The notes beneath the pieces are model-generated. The model saw only the letters and a program-made list of their open reading frames with translations. It did no database searches and was not told the DNA's origin. A DNA stretch of 64,000 nt from Alphaproteobacteria bacterium (GTDB taxonomy: Bacteria; Pseudomonadota; Alphaproteobacteria; UBA8366; GCA-2717185), in NCBI GenBank assembly GCA_012103325.1, contig WLWY01000010.1, forward strand, positions 1 through 64,000. The letters are read 5' to 3'. The position numbers and the translations under genes are program-made. Position 1 is the stretch's first letter. Every line of letters starts with the position of its first letter. Below, one piece after another: positions 61,521 through 64,000 of this stretch.

Positions 61521-62489
61521 ATGAACAAAGTCCACATCATTCACGAGAATGCCGCCTGGCTGCCGCCATTGCGCGATGCTTTGGCGGATGGCCGTACTCC
61601 GTACACCGAATGGCACCTGGACAGCGGCCATTTCGACTTCTCAGCGCCACCGCCCGCCGGTGTGTTCTACAATCGGATGAGCGCTTCTTCGCACACCCGC
61701 GGCCATGTTCATGCCCCGGAATATACCGCCAGCGTCCTGGCCTGGCTGGAAGCGCACGGCCGCCGTGTCGTCAACAACAGCCGCGCGCTGGAGCTCGAAG
61801 TCAGCAAGGTCAAGCAGTACGCCGCACTCGGCGCGTTCGGCATCCGCGTACCCCGCACGATGGTCGCCGTCGGCAAGGACTCGATCCGGCAAGCCGCGCG
61901 GGAGTTCGGTGCACCGCTAATGCTGAAACCGAACCGCGGTGGCAAGGGCGCCGGGGTACAGCTCTTCCAGACGGTTGAAGCCGTCGACCGCTATCTCGAC
62001 AGCGATAGTTTCGACGCCGGGCCGGACGGCACAGTCCTGATTCAGCAATACATCCAGTCGGTGGACGGCGCGATCGTGCGATGCGAGTTCGTCGGCGGCA
62101 AGTTCCTCTACGCGGTCCGGGTCGACACCTCGCAAGGGTTCGAACTCTGCCCGGCCGACGTCTGCCAGATCGAAGATCAGGCTTGCCCGGTCGGCGAAAC
62201 GCCGGGTCCGCGTTTCGAAATTCTCGATAATTTCGAGCACCCTAATATCGCACGTTACGAAGCCTTCCTGGCGGCGAACGGCATCGAAGTTTCCGGTATC
62301 GAACTGATCTTCGACAAGGATGGCACCGCCTGGACCTACGACGTCAACACCAACACGAACTACAACGACGACGCGGAAGCGAATGCCGGCGTTGCCGGAA
62401 CGCCTCGCGCCGGCATGCGCGCGCTGGCGCGGTTCCTCGATATGGAACTGGCGCTGCAATCCCCCGCGATACCAGCCGCCGCCGAATAG
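61521..62489 (+). CDS. ATP-grasp ligase (RimK/alpha-glutamate-ligase-like)
   Basis: The 322-aa protein has an N-terminal pre-ATP-grasp domain and the ATP-grasp fold: REFGAPLMLKPNRGGKGAGVQLFQ (lysine and glycine-rich loop), TVLIQQYIQSVDGAIVRCEFVGGKFLYAVRVD and WTYDVNTNTNYNDDAE (metal-binding Asp and Asn). Such enzymes join a carboxylate to an amine through an acyl-phosphate. Similar to RimK- and CapB-like proteins. The substrate is unknown. It is followed by an RNA-like element, then a sulfotransferase-like gene. Confidence 0.87.
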   Translation: MNKVHIIHENAAWLPPLRDALADGRTPYTEWHLDSGHFDFSAPPPAGVFYNRMSASSHTRGHVHAPEYTASVLAWLEAHGRRVVNNSRALELEVSKVKQYAALGAFGIRVPRTMVAVGKDSIRQAAREFGAPLMLKPNRGGKGAGVQLFQTVEAVDRYLDSDSFDAGPDGTVLIQQYIQSVDGAIVRCEFVGGKFLYAVRVDTSQGFELCPADVCQIEDQACPVGETPGPRFEILDNFEHPNIARYEAFLAANGIEVSGIELIFDKDGTAWTYDVNTNTNYNDDAEANAGVAGTPRAGMRALARFLDMELALQSPAIPAAAE

Positions 62490-62498
62490 CCTCGTTCC

Positions 62499-62582
62499 TA
62501 TAGGGGTCCACGCGCCTTCGGGCGCCGTGGCTCTCCGACGAACCCCAGTGCAAATCCCCCGCGCTGGGGTTTCGTTTTTTTT
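62499..62582 (+). ncRNA. candidate structured RNA/terminator, copy 1
   Basis: After TATAGG come hairpin 1 (CCACG...CGTGG with TTCG loop, 62508-62530) and hairpin 2 (AACCCCAG/CTGGGGTT, 62541-62571) with loop starting TGCAAATCCC, then eight T. It begins 10 bp after the ATP-grasp stop. The second half is an intrinsic terminator. The matching loop and tail in the copy at 63771 suggest more than chance. It could be a stable sRNA or a 3' UTR fragment. Confidence 0.55.
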
Positions 62583-62798
62583 ATCCCCGATTGATGCTCC
62601 AACGCTGCCTTCCCGGCCCAGCAGAAGCGAATGAGAAACGAAGACATCGCAATGAATACAAACTAATGCACACTAATGGAGATATCGCAGTAATTTTCGA
62701 ATTACTTTATTTCGATTTATAATTCATTGAGAAATTACTAGGTGTATTTTAGGATGCATTGATATCGTAGTTCGCTGAATTTCTTAGATAGCAACGCA

Positions 62799-63749
62799 AT
62801 GATAACTGAGCCGTGCTGGTTTCTTGTCACTTCGATTGGACGAACCGCAACTTACTGGCTTGCCTGGTCCCTGAATCGGCACCCAGATATATTGTGCAGC
62901 CATGGCGATCATTTCCCCCCGGACATCGTTAGCTTAGGCGAAGATGGCCAGGCCGAACTCGAACTTTCCAGTGTCGGCAACCCAATTCGGTCGTTTTACG
63001 ATATTCCAGATTTTCAGACGCTGGGCATGGATCAAAAGAAAATGCGCCGTGGCCAGACTATCTTTCAACAAAAGACAATCGACGACGTCCTGGATGCACA
63101 TCGCATGTTTGGCGATTACGCCGCAATCGGAAACGTCCACGGATATTCGATGGGTAACTTCGCAAACCGATACAATGCAGGTCAGGCGAAGCGCAAAATC
63201 GGCACGGCCAACCTGATCCGAAACCCAGTCGGCCAGATACTTTCATTTTACCGCCGCCATAGCTTCGACGCGGAGCGGAGCGACGAGTACAAATTGTCCC
63301 GCTTCAAAATTGTGGAACGAAACATAGAATTTGCCGTCGCCATACGAGAGAGATTCGATATCGATATCGAAGATCACGACACCATGATTTTCCTGTCGAC
63401 GGTGATCGATGTCACGGTGATGCAGAAAGACATCCTGATCAAAGACGTTCTGCATATGCCTTACGAGGAGCTTACCCGCTCGCAAGACGCATTCTCGATC
63501 CTGTTGCGCCTTATCACGGGAGACGCCGATATCGCCATCGAACAGTCCTACCTGGACGACGTTTTCGCACAGGGGCCGATGAACTACTCGTCTGGACAGG
63601 AGCCTGCGGTCAAAGAAGCGTTCGATGCGCTCGCGCACTGGAAGAAGTTTGTGATTGCAAAGCTCCTGAGCGAGGATGTTGTGCACCGGTATAGCGAATA
63701 TGGCTATCAGTTGAACTTTCTCTCGGACCGCATTGAGGCCCAAAAGTGA
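62799..63749 (+). CDS. sulfotransferase-like P-loop protein
   Basis: A 316-aa protein starts MITEPCWFLVTSIGRTATYWLAWSLNRHPDI, in which SIGRTATYW corresponds to the 5'-PSB loop of PAPS sulfotransferases. GTANLIRNPVGQILSFYRRH matches the 3'-PB motif (R-x-P-x4-S). The C-terminal half is less conserved. It should transfer sulfate from PAPS to an unknown acceptor, perhaps a cell-surface glycan or a natural product. The surrounding bases are AT-richer than elsewhere, which suggests transfer. It is followed by the second RNA-like element. Confidence 0.7.
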   Translation: MITEPCWFLVTSIGRTATYWLAWSLNRHPDILCSHGDHFPPDIVSLGEDGQAELELSSVGNPIRSFYDIPDFQTLGMDQKKMRRGQTIFQQKTIDDVLDAHRMFGDYAAIGNVHGYSMGNFANRYNAGQAKRKIGTANLIRNPVGQILSFYRRHSFDAERSDEYKLSRFKIVERNIEFAVAIRERFDIDIEDHDTMIFLSTVIDVTVMQKDILIKDVLHMPYEELTRSQDAFSILLRLITGDADIAIEQSYLDDVFAQGPMNYSSGQEPAVKEAFDALAHWKKFVIAKLLSEDVVHRYSEYGYQLNFLSDRIEAQK

Positions 63750-63770
63750 TAAGCGGGTTGGTTTTCGTAA

Positions 63771-63871
63771 TATAGGCTCTGCGTGTGAACGCACGCTTCT
63801 CCGCGGCACCATGTGCCGTGGCTTTCCAACACTCCCCGTGCAAATCCCTCAGCCCGGGGTTTCGTTTTTTT
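63771..63871 (+). ncRNA. candidate structured RNA/terminator, copy 2
   Basis: TATAGG is followed by a small stem (GCGTG/CACGC, 63781-63796) absent from copy 1. Then come hairpin 1 (CCGCGGCAC/GTGCCGTGG, 63801-63821) and hairpin 2 (CCCCG/CGGGG, 63834-63859) with loop TGCAAATCCC, then GGGGTTTCGTTTTTTT as in copy 1. Stem sequences differ but pairing is kept, which is compensatory-looking. It begins 22 bp after the sulfotransferase-like stop. Confidence 0.55.
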
Positions 63872-64000
63872 ACACCCTTTATCAACGCCGAGTTCCAGCG
63901 ATCAATTCAAAAGCTCCAAGATTATCGTGATCCGCTTCCGAACTCCATATCGCCCTTGGCGCGGCCCTAAGCCGCTCTCGTTTGGAGCGCCGGGCCCATC

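Noticed and set aside
62499..62582. tRNA-like reading of the GTGCAAATCCC loop
   Set aside because: It resembles a T-loop only by chance. No acceptor stem, anticodon arm or CCA end can be formed, and a terminator tail follows.
62499..63871. Cuckoo-type alphaproteobacterial sRNAs
   Set aside because: Those RNAs carry CUCCUCCC-type loops in two hairpins. Neither copy has them.

Overview
The window is a gene-dense, GC-rich stretch of chromosome from an alphaproteobacterium. No species can be named from it. Three independent signs support the class: a 5-aminolevulinate synthase (C4-type HemA), an SOS box of the form GTTC-N7-GTTC in front of an imuA-imuB-dnaE2 cassette, and many GTG starts and 4-bp gene overlaps. 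No rRNA, tRNA, CRISPR array or complete insertion sequence was found.

Layout. 1-8.05 kb: a truncated NDP-forming acyl-CoA ligase, MTA/SAH nucleosidase, then a probable catabolic locus (LysR regulator, TauD-like dioxygenase, HpaB-like flavin monooxygenase, DUF1185 protein, MFS transporter). 8.1-13.5 kb: the damage-inducible mutagenesis cassette. 13.5-19.4 kb: hemN with an FNR-type box, hspQ, pyrE, a TlpA-like thioredoxin with a CoA transferase, and a membrane adenylate/guanylate cyclase. 19.4-27.1 kb: a looser accessory zone with three PEP-CTERM secreted proteins, a DM13 protein, a small flavin split-barrel protein, an IS3 relic, palindromic repeats, a diacylglycerol kinase and an AMP-dependent ligase. 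27.2-33.8 kb: a methyltransferase downstream of a probable selenoprotein, divergent from cupin, GST and peptide-type ABC transporter genes that lack ATPases. 33.8-45.7 kb: aminotransferase, soluble cyclase, metallo-beta-lactamase-fold protein, FAD oxidase, RND pump with adaptor, histone-deacetylase-like protein, CheY-like regulator. 46.2-50.1 kb: isoprenoid operon xseB-ispA-dxs-tlyA. 50.1-59.7 kb: sppA, aroC, fabI, DnaJ-like protein, pdxH, CDF transporter, SDR, hemA. 59.9-64 kb: class III aminotransferase, ATP-grasp enzyme and a sulfotransferase-like protein, the last two each followed by a copy of the same two-hairpin RNA-like element.

The strongest discovery is at 28276-29145. Two apparently separate minus-strand frames are one gene interrupted by a single in-frame TGA. 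Reading TGA as selenocysteine gives a U-P-V-C redox motif, and a 7-bp hairpin with a G in the second loop position starts at the right distance downstream for a bacterial SECIS element. Other notable items are a 276-bp nested inverted-repeat element at 45890-46165, the paired RNA-like elements after 62.5 and 63.75 kb, candidate sigma-54 and FNR-type sites in front of PEP-CTERM genes, and a repeat that supplies the stop codon of two unrelated genes.
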